10,003 bases of DNA from Candidatus Zipacnadia bacterium (GCA_029820915.1 JALGUI010000118.1:1-10003), one strand, 5' to 3'; shown: positions 1 to 7,640, counted from the stretch's first letter. Program-made: numbers and translations. The notes: generated from the letters alone by a model not told the origin.

Positions 1-1266
1 CAGACCCGACACCAGCGGCACGCTGAACGACGTGCCCGAGTTGGTGTCGAAGTAGCTGGAGAAGTCCGGGAAGTTCGGGTCGTAGTACCCCAGGCCGTGC
101 ATGCCGTCCCCGGGGGCGCAGCAGTCCACGAAGGTGCGGCCCATGCTGCCATCGTAGTTGCTGAACGAGGCCCGGATGTCGTTGCGGTCGGTCGAGGCGA
201 CGCCCAGGACGTGGTTGTGTACCCCCAGCACCGTCCCGTCGTTGCACGCCGGCGACTCCCAGGTCGTGCGGCTGTCGGTGAGCTGCCGGCCGCCGTTGCC
301 CGCCGCGGCCACCACGAGGATGCCGGCGTCGTACGCCCGGGTCATCGCGGCCGTGAACGAATCCGCGTAGGTGCCGCCCACGCTCAGGTTGATGATGTCC
401 GCGCCCATGTCGATGGCGTACTTGATGCCCTCGAGGACCTGCGAGACGCTGGCGCCGCCGTCATCGGGGAAGACCTGCACGGGCATGATACGCGAGCCCC
501 AGCTCACCCCCGCCGTGCCCCAACCGTTGTTGCCCACCGCCGCCGCCAGCCCCGCCACCAGCGTGCCGTGGTTCACCTGGTCGTCGGGCTCGCCGTTGCC
601 GTCCTCGTCCACGCCATTGGGCTCGGGGTTCGGGTTCGCGGTGCCGTTCACGAAGTCCCACCCGTTGATGTCGTCGATGAAGCCGTTGCCATCGTCATCG
701 ATGCCATTGCCCGCGGTCTCGCCGAGGTTGCGCCAGATATTGCCGGCGAGGTCGGGGTGGTCGGTGTCCACGCCCGTGTCTACGACGGCGATGACCACTG
801 TCGCGGAGCCGGTCGTGATGTCCCAGGCCTGCGGCGCGCGGATGATCGGCAGGTGGTACTGATCGCCGTACTCCGGGTCGTTGGGGATGAGCGTCGGGTA
901 CATGATCCAGTCCGGCTCAACGAACGCGACCGCCGGGTCCATCAGCGCCCGCGTCCACGCCGCCTGCACGTCGGCGCCCGGGGGCAGGTCGAGGACAAGC
1001 ACGCGGCCCCCGGCGAGGGTCTTCTTCACCTGGCCGCCCGTGAGCGTCTTCAGCTCATGCTGCCGGCCGGGCTGGAGGCCATGCCTGAGCCCCACCAGCA
1101 GGCGATTGGGTACCGCGGCGGGCCCCATCATCGCCGGGGTCGGGGCGGCCCGGCCCGGAGGACAGGCGAGCGACACGAACGCGGCCGCGAGGACACAGAG
1201 AAGGCCGCGGTGGCCCCACAGGCCCACTGCGGCCCTGACTCCACTGCTCGTCTTCCGCGACGTCAT
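1..1266 (-). CDS. Secreted subtilisin-like serine protease (peptidase S8), protease B, C-terminus cut by window edge
   Basis: Subtilase expected to act outside the cell. The 422 visible residues start at ATG 1266-1264; the frame is open to the window edge. A basic N-terminus and hydrophobic stretch (about residues 21-35) look like a Sec signal peptide. Residues 52-123 resemble the fervidolysin-type prodomain (PNRLLVGL through FVEPDW). The catalytic domain follows: Asp163 in VVDTG, His233 in NHGTLVAGL, oxyanion Asn324 in AAAGN and Ser413 in SGTSFSVP, so the active set is complete. Two Asp-rich loops of the form DxDGNGxxDD lie at 190-199 and 220-229 and may bind calcium. The start is uncertain because no good Shine-Dalgarno precedes it; it lies 31 nt after the inferred stop of protease A, suggesting co-transcription or translational coupling. 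A GTG at 1275 is an alternative start. The domains after Ser413 are not visible. Family assignment is firm; substrate unknown. Confidence 0.93.
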   Translation of the reverse strand, partial: MTSRKTSSGVRAAVGLWGHRGLLCVLAAAFVSLACPPGRAAPTPAMMGPAAVPNRLLVGLRHGLQPGRQHELKTLTGGQVKKTLAGGRVLVLDLPPGADVQAAWTRALMDPAVAFVEPDWIMYPTLIPNDPEYGDQYHLPIIRAPQAWDITTGSATVVIAVVDTGVDTDHPDLAGNIWRNLGETAGNGIDDDGNGFIDDINGWDFVNGTANPNPEPNGVDEDGNGEPDDQVNHGTLVAGLAAAVGNNGWGTAGVSWGSRIMPVQVFPDDGGASVSQVLEGIKYAIDMGADIINLSVGGTYADSFTAAMTRAYDAGILVVAAAGNGGRQLTDSRTTWESPACNDGTVLGVHNHVLGVASTDRNDIRASFSNYDGSMGRTFVDCCAPGDGMHGLGYYDPNFPDFSSYFDTNSGTSFSVPLVSGL

Positions 1267-1297
1267 CCCGGACACCGTCGGGTGGTGGCCGGTCGAG

Positions 1298-2772
1298 CTA
1301 TGGCTGCAGTTGCAGGCTCCGCACGGCGCTGACCTGCCGGAGCGTGCGACGATGCGCACGAGGTAGGTGCCCGCCGGCGCCGCGCTCCCCGCGGCGCTGC
1401 GGCCGTCCCATGTGACCTGCTGCGGGCCCGCGACCTGGTCGCGGTCGGCGACCAGCCGTCGCACCACCAGGCCGGCGATGTTGAGGACCTCGATATCGAC
1501 CGATGCGCTGTCCGACAGCGTGTAGACGACCTGCGCCGCTCCGCCCGCGCCATCGGCGCTGAGCGCGCTGATGGCGAGCACCGCCGCGTCGCCGTCCGAG
1601 ATGCGGAGCGTGAAGTTGCGCTCGGCCGCCTCGTCACCGACCTCATAGGTGTACCCCGTGCTCGTCCTCAGATAGATGGCCCGGCCTGCGTCCTCGTCCA
1701 CCAGCACCGGCCGGCAGTCGGCGGGAAGCTGACTCAGGTCCGGCCAGCTCAGCCGCACCGTCGCCCCCGGCGTCGCGCAGGCGACCTTCATCTGCCACTG
1801 CCCCTCCGCCGCCGAAGCGACGAAGTCGGTGGCCAGCCGGCCACCGTCGGCGCCGGGCCGCACGAAGTACAGGTCCAGGTCCCCATCGGGCCGCGGCGGC
1901 GATACGATGCCGTTGAGTTCGGCCGCGCGAGAACTCACGCCCAGGAAGTTGTCCACGTCCGCCGCGCCCGCGGCCTCCGCGACCAGCCGCAGGCACCAGC
2001 CGTCCAGCAACGCCCGCTCTTCATCGGCCCCGGCGGGCGCCACCACGCGCTTGAGCACCAGTGTCGCGGGTCGCCGCGCCAGGAAGAACACGCCCCGGCC
2101 GGGCTCGATGAAGTTGGTCGCGAACGGCAGGCTCGCCCCCGTGATCAGCCGATAGCTGTTCGAGAACGGATCGTGCCCCCAGGCGTAGTCCCGCGTGAAG
2201 CCCAACTGATACGACGTCTGCAGGTCCACCGGGGTTCCCTGGCCGATCCCCGTCACCTCGGTGGCCCCGAAGTCCAGCCGCACCGTGTACGGGTTGCCCC
2301 ACAGGCTCCACCCCGAGCCCACCTGCTGCTCGAAGTCGCCCGCCGGCGCGGCCTGGCCGCTGACGTTCACCAGAATAGGCCGGTCGCTCTTCAGCCACCA
2401 TGCCCGACCCAGCGCCTGCGTGAAGGAGGCGTGGTTGGGGCTCTGCGACCACATGGTGTAGGCGCCGGCGCCGCCCGCCTGCGGGTCCCACGACGCCATG
2501 TCAATGTCACCCTCGTCGTCCGGCCCGAGGCCCAGGATCGCGTCCAGGCGAGTGCTGTCCGGAGGTGCCGGAGTCGCCCCCACTGCGATTATCGACAGGC
2601 CCGGTGGGTAGTTGAACGAGAAGTTCGGGTTCGACACCACCGGGCCGGCCGGGATGACCTCAGTCTCCTCGTTGCCTTCGTCGTCCAGCGCGGTGGCCGC
2701 GTAGTAGTACTGCGTCCCGTCCTCCGTCGTCGCGTCAACGTAGTGCTGGCCCTCGGCGGGCAGCACGGTGCA
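1298..2772 (-). pseudogene. C-terminal part of protease A, out of frame with its N-terminal part
   Basis: This stretch continues protease A in a different frame. From 2772 it reads TVLPAEGQHYVDATTEDG, then a typical FN3 ending (TQYYYAATALDDEGNEE). Next comes a Trp-rich module of about 200 residues containing WDPQ, AWWLKSDRP and GWSLWGNPYT, a pattern I associate with secreted proteins of several environmental phyla. The last domain (about 1575-1336) matches the FlgD-type Ig fold: VYTLSDSASVDIEVLNIAG, then VTWDGRSAAGSAAPAGTYLV and RI. Near 1340 the domain leaves this frame; the neighbouring frame supplies the expected last strand, RQVSAVRSLQLQP, then TAG at 1300-1298. No start with a good ribosome site was found, so I do not read this as an independent gene. 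It is either part of a damaged gene or of an intact gene with two assembly errors. Such C-terminal modules usually serve substrate binding or surface attachment. Confidence 0.75.
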
Positions 2773-4636
2773 GGTCCGGAGGGAAGTCGTACCCGTACCA
2801 ACTCAACGAGATCGAGCCGCCGCCATCGGCCTGCGTGTCTACCGCCGCCAGGTTCTCGATCTGGTCCGGCGGCAGGTCGTCGCGCGCCTCGGCCGGTCCG
2901 GCCGTGCTCGACGGCACGAAGTTGGCGGCGTCGAAGACCACGACCTGATACCAGTACGGAGTGTGATCCGGCACCGGAGTGTCGATGTAGAAGCTCGAGC
3001 CCGGGGGAAGCTGCGCCACCTGCGAGAAGCTGCCGGGCGTGCCCGGGACGATCCCGCTCTCGGACGCCCGCAGCACGTTGTAGCCCTGCACGTCGTCGTC
3101 ATCTTGTGGCGGCGGGCTCCACGTCACCGTGATGCTGCCGCCCTCGTCTCCCAGCGTGTCATAGGCCTGCAGGCTGCTCACCGGATCGGGCGGCACATCC
3201 AGGCCCAGGGCCGCCGCGGTGTTGATGCGGCCCTGACCCAGCGTGTCGGCGATCAGCGGATTCTGGTCGCTGATGTCATCACAACTGTCGCGAATCTGGT
3301 CGATGATCTGGTCGGCCGAGAAGGCCGGGAAGTGCGCCTTCACCAGTCCGCACAGGCCGGCCGTGAAGGGCGTGGACATCGACGTGCCGCTCATCGGCCC
3401 GTACTCGGAGATCAGGTCCGGGAAGGTGGGGTTGGAGTAGTACGTGCTCCACACATCCACGCCCGGCGCCATCACATCCACGAGATTGTAGCTCGAGGCA
3501 TCGCGGTTGCTGAATTCGGCGGCCAGGTCGTTCGAGTCCGTGGCCCCCACGCCCAGCACGAAGTTGTCCACGCCCAGGTTCGGACCGTCGTTGCACACCG
3601 GCGACATCCACGTATTGGGGTCATCGGTGAACACCCAGTACTCGTTGCCGGCCGCGGCCACCACCACTACACCCGCCGCGTGCGCGTTGGCAAAGGGCAC
3701 GTCGTACATCGTGGTGTAATAGCCGCCGATGCTCAGGCTGATCACGTCCGCCCCGTTGTCCACGGCGTACTGCACGCCCGCGATGGTATCGCTGGTGAAC
3801 GGGCCCCACCAGTCACCGATGCGAAGCATCATGAGCTGGCAGCCCCAGTCATGGCCCGCCACACCGATGCTGTTGTCCGTCGTGGCGCCCGCCAGTCCCG
3901 CGCAGTGCGTCCCGTGGAGCACGCCGCTCAAGATGTACGTGTCCCCCTGCTGAGGCCCGGCGTCCGGGTCGTTGTCGTCCTGGGCGAAGTCCCAGCCGTA
4001 GATGTCGTCCACGAAGCCGTTGCCGTCGTCGTCCTCATCGACGTTCCCGGCCAGCTCCGCCTGGTTGACCCAGTACTTGTCCACCAGGTCCACATGATCC
4101 GGGTCGTATCCGCTGTCGCAGATGGCTACGACCACGTTCGCCGAGCCGGTCTCGATGTCCCACCCGATCGGGGCCGAGACCGCGTCGAACTGCCACTGCT
4201 GAGGGTACAGCGGATCGTCCGGGACCGCCGTCCAGTACATCTGGTAGTCCGGCTCGGCGGCCTGCACCTGCGCCTCCGTGGACCACTCCGCCTGGCCCTC
4301 GTTGACGCTCATCCCCTTGGGCAGGCCGATGACCACCAGCGGCGTGTTGGGGATCGCCCGCTGGAGGGTGCAGTTGTGGTCATCGAGCAGATCATCGAGC
4401 TGCGCGGGCGTCACATCGGGCTTGAGCTGGACGATGATGCGGCCGGAGGCCGCCAGCTCAGGCACGGTCTGACTGCCGCCGCCGGGCGCCGCCATCGTGA
4501 ACATCCGCGGGCCCACCACCTCGGTGTTCGGCGGCGCGGCGTAGCCCATCGCACAGACGAGCATGAGTGCGAGCGCGACGGCGAAGATCGATGGGGGTCG
4601 GTACCGGAGCCCGACGTGACGTCGGCGGAACATCAT
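2735..4636 (-). CDS. Secreted subtilisin-like serine protease (peptidase S8) with FN3 domains, protease A, N-terminal open frame
   Basis: The open frame gives 633 residues from ATG 4636-4634. I chose this start because GGGGAGG (4646-4652) sits 9 nt upstream; the ATG at 4654 lies before that site and is less likely. A signal peptide covers about residues 1-34 (RRR, then a hydrophobic core, then GYA-APP). A prodomain spans about 65-135. The S8 domain has Asp174 (CDSG), His241 (HGTHCAGL), Asn331 (AAAGN) and Ser419 (SGTSMSTP), a full active set. An Asp-rich DDDGNGFVDD loop at 202-211 resembles a calcium-binding loop. One FN3 domain covers about 484-582, and a second begins near 592. The frame ends early at 2735: the last residues after YDFPPD do not look like FN3, and the expected continuation is found in another frame from about 2772. 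The true gene therefore very probably extends to 1298. Transcribed from the promoter at 4704-4732. Confidence 0.9.
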   Translation of the reverse strand: MMFRRRHVGLRYRPPSIFAVALALMLVCAMGYAAPPNTEVVGPRMFTMAAPGGGSQTVPELAASGRIIVQLKPDVTPAQLDDLLDDHNCTLQRAIPNTPLVVIGLPKGMSVNEGQAEWSTEAQVQAAEPDYQMYWTAVPDDPLYPQQWQFDAVSAPIGWDIETGSANVVVAICDSGYDPDHVDLVDKYWVNQAELAGNVDEDDDGNGFVDDIYGWDFAQDDNDPDAGPQQGDTYILSGVLHGTHCAGLAGATTDNSIGVAGHDWGCQLMMLRIGDWWGPFTSDTIAGVQYAVDNGADVISLSIGGYYTTMYDVPFANAHAAGVVVVAAAGNEYWVFTDDPNTWMSPVCNDGPNLGVDNFVLGVGATDSNDLAAEFSNRDASSYNLVDVMAPGVDVWSTYYSNPTFPDLISEYGPMSGTSMSTPFTAGLCGLVKAHFPAFSADQIIDQIRDSCDDISDQNPLIADTLGQGRINTAAALGLDVPPDPVSSLQAYDTLGDEGGSITVTWSPPPQDDDDVQGYNVLRASESGIVPGTPGSFSQVAQLPPGSSFYIDTPVPDHTPYWYQVVVFDAANFVPSSTAGPAEARDDLPPDQIENLAAVDTQADGGGSISLSWYGYDFPPDLHRAARRGPALR

Positions 4637-4645
4637 GACTGACCG

Positions 4646-4652
4646 CCTCCCC
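4646..4652 (-). promoter_or_regulatory. Ribosome binding site of protease A
   Basis: GGGGAGG on the minus strand lies 9 nt before ATG 4636. It decides the start over the upstream in-frame ATG at 4654, which would place this site inside the gene. Confidence 0.8.
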
Positions 4653-4674
4653 ACGGATATGAATGGCTTAAATG

Positions 4675-4702
4675 CCGGTACAACCGGGGCTCAAACCGAG
4701 CC
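4675..4702. repeat. Two adjacent short inverted repeats downstream of the protease promoter
   Basis: CCGGT-ACA-ACCGG (4675-4687) and GGCTC-AAACC-GAGCC (4688-4702) are perfect 5-bp inverted repeats lying side by side, next to the minus-strand -10 box at 4704-4709. They cover the likely transcription start and early leader. They could be an operator or leader hairpins, but short palindromes are common in GC-rich DNA, so this is weak. Confidence 0.3.
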
Positions 4703-4703
4703 G

Positions 4704-4732
4704 ATAATACCAACTTCGCGAGGGTGTGTCAA
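4704..4732 (-). promoter_or_regulatory. Sigma70-type promoter for the protease pair
   Basis: Read on the minus strand, TTGACA (4732-4727) is a perfect -35 box, followed by a 17-nt spacer and TATTAT (4709-4704) as the -10 box. Transcription would start near 4697, giving a leader of about 60 nt before the ATG at 4636. The match is striking in such GC-rich DNA. Confidence 0.85.
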
Positions 4733-4938
4733 CCGGACCGTGTTGCGCCGCAAGCCGTCCAGGCGGCGCGCGCCGGGCCGATGGCGGCGCGGCCGCCTTC
4801 CGGCTCCAGCACGCGGGCGCTCCGGCCTCCTCGCCGCTCCGTCCCCGGCTCACCCATCCGTAGTGCGGGCGCCGGGGCTGTTGGCGGCTGTGACGATGCG
4901 CCTTGCCTGCTCACTCGATCACACCCGCCCCCGCGCGG

Positions 4939-4967
4939 TTGACTCGCCTATGGGCCTGTGCTATAGT
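4939..4967 (+). promoter_or_regulatory. Sigma70-type promoter for yvcK (probably also gap-pgk-tpiA)
   Basis: TTGACT (4939-4944) and TATAGT (4962-4967) are separated by exactly 17 nt, each one base off consensus. Transcription would start near 4974, leaving a leader of about 190 nt before the yvcK ATG at 5163. No comparable promoter is evident in the short gaps before gap, pgk or tpiA, so this one may serve the whole cluster. Confidence 0.82.
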
Positions 4968-5162
4968 CGCGCTCGGCGACGGGATGAGGCAGATTCGACC
5001 GATACCGGCGAGTTCGGCGTTCCACGCTCCAGACCGGCGGGAGTTGCCGCACCGCGACCGCCCCGCACCAGTCCGTGCCCCGCGCGCCGGGTGATGGGCC
5101 TTCTTGCAGTGCCCGGCGGCGTCCTATGTCCATGCGCCGCAACAAGGGACTCGAACTTCGAC

Positions 5163-6452
5163 ATGATCGGCGCCCTGCACAGAGCGCTCGGCTGGCTGCA
5201 CCCGGGGCTCAAGGTCAAGCGCTGGCTGCTTCTGCTTATCGTGGGAGTCGCCGCGCTCTGCCTGGGCGTGCTGCTCATTGCCAACCTGACCGTCTTCGAC
5301 CTCATCGGCTCGCTCGGCGGCCCACGCCGCGCCACCATGGTCGGTCTGGTCGCCATGCTCTTCGGCCTCCTCGCTGCGGTGGTGTCCCTCAGACAGCTCG
5401 TCCGCTCGGTGGCCATCGCCCTGCACCCGGAGGCCGAGAGCCGGCTGGTTGACCTGATGCTCAATCAGCGGCGGCTGCAGTTCGGGCCGCGTGTCGTGGC
5501 CATCGGCGGCGGCACCGGTCTGTCGGCCCTCCTGCGCGGCCTCAAGCGATTTACCACCAACATCGCGGCCATCGCCACGGTGGCCGATGACGGCGGCAGC
5601 TCCGGGCGCCTGCGCGAGGACATGGGGGTGCCACCGCCCGGTGACATCCGCAACTGCCTGGTGGCGCTGGCCGACTCCGAGCCGCTGATGACCGAGCTGT
5701 TGCAGTACCGCTTCAACGGTCAGGCGGGCGGGCTCAGTGGCCACAGCTTCGGGAACCTTCTCATAGCCGCGCTCACCGAGATCACCGGCGACTTCGAGCT
5801 GGCCATCCGCGAGACCAGCCGCGTGCTGGCCATCCGCGGGCGCGTGTTGCCGCCGACCGCCGACCCGGTGGCGCTGTGCGCCCGGATGGCCGACGGCTCG
5901 GTAGTGCGCGGCGAATCCAGCATCACCGCCGCCGGCAGGGCGATCGACTACGTGTACCTCGATCCGCCCAACCCGCGGGGTCTGGATGAGGTCGCCAAGG
6001 TCATCGCCGAGGCCGACCTGATCGTCATCGGCCCGGGCAGCACCTTCACCAGCATCATCCCCAACTTCCTGGTGCCGGCGGTGAATGAGGCCGTGCACGC
6101 CGCGGCGGCGACCAAGGTGTTCGTGTGCAACATCATGACGCAGCCGGGCGAGACCATCGGCTTCAGCGCCGCCGACCACGTCCGCACCATCCAGCGACAC
6201 ACGGGCGAGCTGCCCTTTGACTACGTGCTGATGAACTCGGCGCCGGTGGACGAGTGGGTGCTCGAGCGCTACCGCGCGGCCGGCGCCGACCTGGTCGAGC
6301 CCGACTACACGGAGGTCGCGCGCATGGGACTCATCCCGGTGCGCGCCGACCTGGTCAACGTGTCATCCGACGGCTGGGTGCGCCACGACTCCCAGGTGGT
6401 GGCCCGCAGGCTCATCGAACTGGTCGAGGAGCGCGTGCCCGCTCTCATGTAG
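5163..6452 (+). CDS. yvcK: YvcK/CofD-family gluconeogenesis factor, membrane-anchored
   Basis: YvcK proteins bind UDP-sugars such as UDP-GlcNAc and are needed in Bacillus for cell shape and growth on gluconeogenic carbon sources; they have a CofD-like fold. The 429-residue product shows the family motifs: VVAIGGGTGLSALLRGLK (111-128), TVADDGGSSGRLRED with PPPGDIRNCL (139-166), GHSFGNLLIAALTEI (193-207), GPGSTFTSIIPN (290-301) and CNIMTQPGETIGFS (322-335). Two hydrophobic helices (about 21-41 and 58-77), preceded by LHPGLKVKRW, anchor it in the membrane with the enzyme-like domain predicted in the cytoplasm. Bacillus YvcK lacks these helices, but anchored forms occur in other lineages. I chose ATG 5163 because it starts just before the family-like N-terminus; AAGGGA (5144-5149) is a possible ribosome site but sits 13 nt away. 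It is followed by gap after 88 nt, which fits a role in central carbon flux. Confidence 0.93.
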   Translation: MIGALHRALGWLHPGLKVKRWLLLLIVGVAALCLGVLLIANLTVFDLIGSLGGPRRATMVGLVAMLFGLLAAVVSLRQLVRSVAIALHPEAESRLVDLMLNQRRLQFGPRVVAIGGGTGLSALLRGLKRFTTNIAAIATVADDGGSSGRLREDMGVPPPGDIRNCLVALADSEPLMTELLQYRFNGQAGGLSGHSFGNLLIAALTEITGDFELAIRETSRVLAIRGRVLPPTADPVALCARMADGSVVRGESSITAAGRAIDYVYLDPPNPRGLDEVAKVIAEADLIVIGPGSTFTSIIPNFLVPAVNEAVHAAAATKVFVCNIMTQPGETIGFSAADHVRTIQRHTGELPFDYVLMNSAPVDEWVLERYRAAGADLVEPDYTEVARMGLIPVRADLVNVSSDGWVRHDSQVVARRLIELVEERVPALM

Positions 6453-6525
6453 ATACGTGCCGGAAGCGATCTCGCCGATAGTCTCGGAGGGAATCCTCAG
6501 CAGAGCCGACGCGTCGCAACAGCCC

Positions 6526-6532
6526 AAGGAGG
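6526..6532 (+). promoter_or_regulatory. Ribosome binding site of gap
   Basis: AAGGAGG, a near-perfect Shine-Dalgarno sequence, is 8 nt before GTG 6541. It fixes the GTG as the start although the frame is open further upstream to 6457. Confidence 0.88.
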
Positions 6533-6540
6533 GATCAGCA

Positions 6541-7557
6541 GTGGCAGTACGAGTTGGGATCAACGGCTTCGGCCGCATCGGCCGACAGGTCTTCAAGGCG
6601 ATCTGGGACAACTACCGCGAGAGCATCGAGGTCGTCGCCGTCAACGACCTGACCGACGACGACACCCTCGCGCACCTGCTCAAGTACGACAGCATCTACG
6701 GCCAATTCGAGGGCGACATCTCCACCGGCGACGCCGAGATCATCGTGGATGGCGTCGTCGTCAAGAGCCTCGAGCAGCGCGACCCGGCCCAGCTTCCGTG
6801 GGGCGACCTCGGCGTCGAGCTGGTCCTCGAGTCCACGGGCTTCTTCCGCAAGGTGGAGGACGCCCGCAAGCACATCGAGGCGGGCGCGAAGAAGGTCATC
6901 ATCTCCGCCCCGCCCAGCGGCGACGGCGCCGTCATCGTGGTACTGGGAGTCAACGACGAGACCTACGATCCGGCCCGGCACGACGTCGTCTCCAACGCCT
7001 CGTGTACGACCAACTGCCTGGCCCCGCTGGTCAAGGTCCTGCACGACAACTTCGCCATCGTGCGCGGCCTGATGACCACCATTCACTCCTACACCAGTGA
7101 CCAGGTCATCCTCGACGGCCCGCACAAAGACCTGCGCCGCTCCCGCGCCGCCGCCGTCAACCTCGTCCCGACCAGCACCGGCGCCGCCTCCGCCATCGGC
7201 GCCGTCATCCCTGAACTCAACGGCAAGCTCGACGGCATGGCCATACGCGTCCCGACACCCACCGGCTCCCTCGTCGATCTCACCGTCGAGGTCGAGACCA
7301 CCACCGACCCCGATACCATCAACGGCGCCTTCAAGGCCGCGGCCGATGGCCCCATGGCCGGCATCCTCGAGTACACCGAGGACCCGATCGTGCTGCAGGA
7401 CATCGTGGGCGACCCCGCCTCCTGCGTCTTCGACTCCGATCTCACCTCGGTCATCGGCGGCACCTTCGTCAAGGTGCTCGGCTGGTACGACAACGAGTGG
7501 GGATACTCCAACCGCACAGCCGACCTGATGAAGAAGATGGCCGACATGGGCCTGTAG
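6541..7557 (+). CDS. gap: Glyceraldehyde-3-phosphate dehydrogenase, type I
   Basis: Cytoplasmic enzyme that oxidises and phosphorylates glyceraldehyde 3-phosphate to 1,3-bisphosphoglycerate with NAD, reversible in gluconeogenesis. The 338-residue length is normal. The Rossmann motif GINGFGRIGR is at 6-15. VNDLTDD at 34-40 places Asp36 where NAD-specific enzymes bind the adenosine ribose, so NAD rather than NADP is expected. The catalytic site is SNASCTTNCLAP with Cys155; the partner is His182 in TTIHSYT. The C-terminal part shows NLVPTSTGAA (207-216) and GWYDNEWGYSNR (314-325). Start GTG 6541 is set by AAGGAGG at 6526-6532 and by alignment of the N-terminus with the family. It is the second gene of the yvcK-gap-pgk-tpiA cluster; a hairpin follows it before pgk. 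Confidence 0.97.
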   Translation: MAVRVGINGFGRIGRQVFKAIWDNYRESIEVVAVNDLTDDDTLAHLLKYDSIYGQFEGDISTGDAEIIVDGVVVKSLEQRDPAQLPWGDLGVELVLESTGFFRKVEDARKHIEAGAKKVIISAPPSGDGAVIVVLGVNDETYDPARHDVVSNASCTTNCLAPLVKVLHDNFAIVRGLMTTIHSYTSDQVILDGPHKDLRRSRAAAVNLVPTSTGAASAIGAVIPELNGKLDGMAIRVPTPTGSLVDLTVEVETTTDPDTINGAFKAAADGPMAGILEYTEDPIVLQDIVGDPASCVFDSDLTSVIGGTFVKVLGWYDNEWGYSNRTADLMKKMADMGL

Positions 7558-7573
7558 CTCCCGCTGCAATACC

Positions 7574-7604
7574 CAGGCGCCGTCCCCTACCGGGGCGGCG
7601 CCTG
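7574..7604 (+). terminator. Hairpin between gap and pgk: attenuator or weak terminator
   Basis: CAGGCGCCG and CGGCGCCTG pair, extended by CCCC with GGGG, to give a 13-bp stem with one bulged T (7583) and the loop TACC. It is followed only by GTCTCAC, not a true T-run. It may partly end transcripts, protect the gap mRNA 3' end, or set the gap:pgk ratio; full termination is doubtful because pgk and tpiA have no visible promoter of their own. Confidence 0.55.
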
Positions 7605-7640
7605 TCTCACCCTTGCCGGGCCCACACGGAGGGATGGCTC

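Larger units (their letters stand above)
4637..5162. other. Divergent intergenic region between protease A and yvcK
   Basis: This 526-nt stretch carries the two divergent promoters and the leader of yvcK. Between the promoters (4733-4938) I see only GC-rich sequence with no convincing gene, RNA or terminator. From 4974 to 5162 lies the yvcK leader; I do not recognise a known riboswitch or structured RNA in it. Confidence 0.6.

Noticed and set aside
1153..1206. Lipobox in protease B signal peptide (VSLAC)
   Set aside because: The residue at -3 from Cys is Ser rather than Leu-like, so a standard Sec signal peptide cleaved later is more likely.
97..1332. 411-codon plus-strand open frame opposite protease B
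   Set aside because: Product is Arg/His/Val-rich with no recognisable domain, and the opposite strand encodes a clear subtilase with all catalytic motifs; it is a GC-driven shadow.
2768..4642. 624-codon plus-strand open frame opposite protease A
   Set aside because: Low-complexity Arg/Val/His-rich product, no domain, exactly antisense to the S8 catalytic region; shadow frame.
4984..5094. 36-codon ORF in the yvcK leader as a real small gene
   Set aside because: No Shine-Dalgarno, start only about 10 nt after the predicted transcription start, Pro/Arg-rich product; kept only as a possible leader element.
4635..5162. Longer YvcK N-terminus from ATG 4635 or 5094
   Set aside because: The extra residues are Arg/Pro-rich and unlike the family, the ATG 4635 start lies upstream of the promoter at 4939-4967, and neither has a ribosome site.
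5124..6200. 358-codon minus-strand frame opposite yvcK
   Set aside because: Gly/Asp/His-rich composition typical of antisense frames; the plus strand carries unambiguous YvcK motifs.
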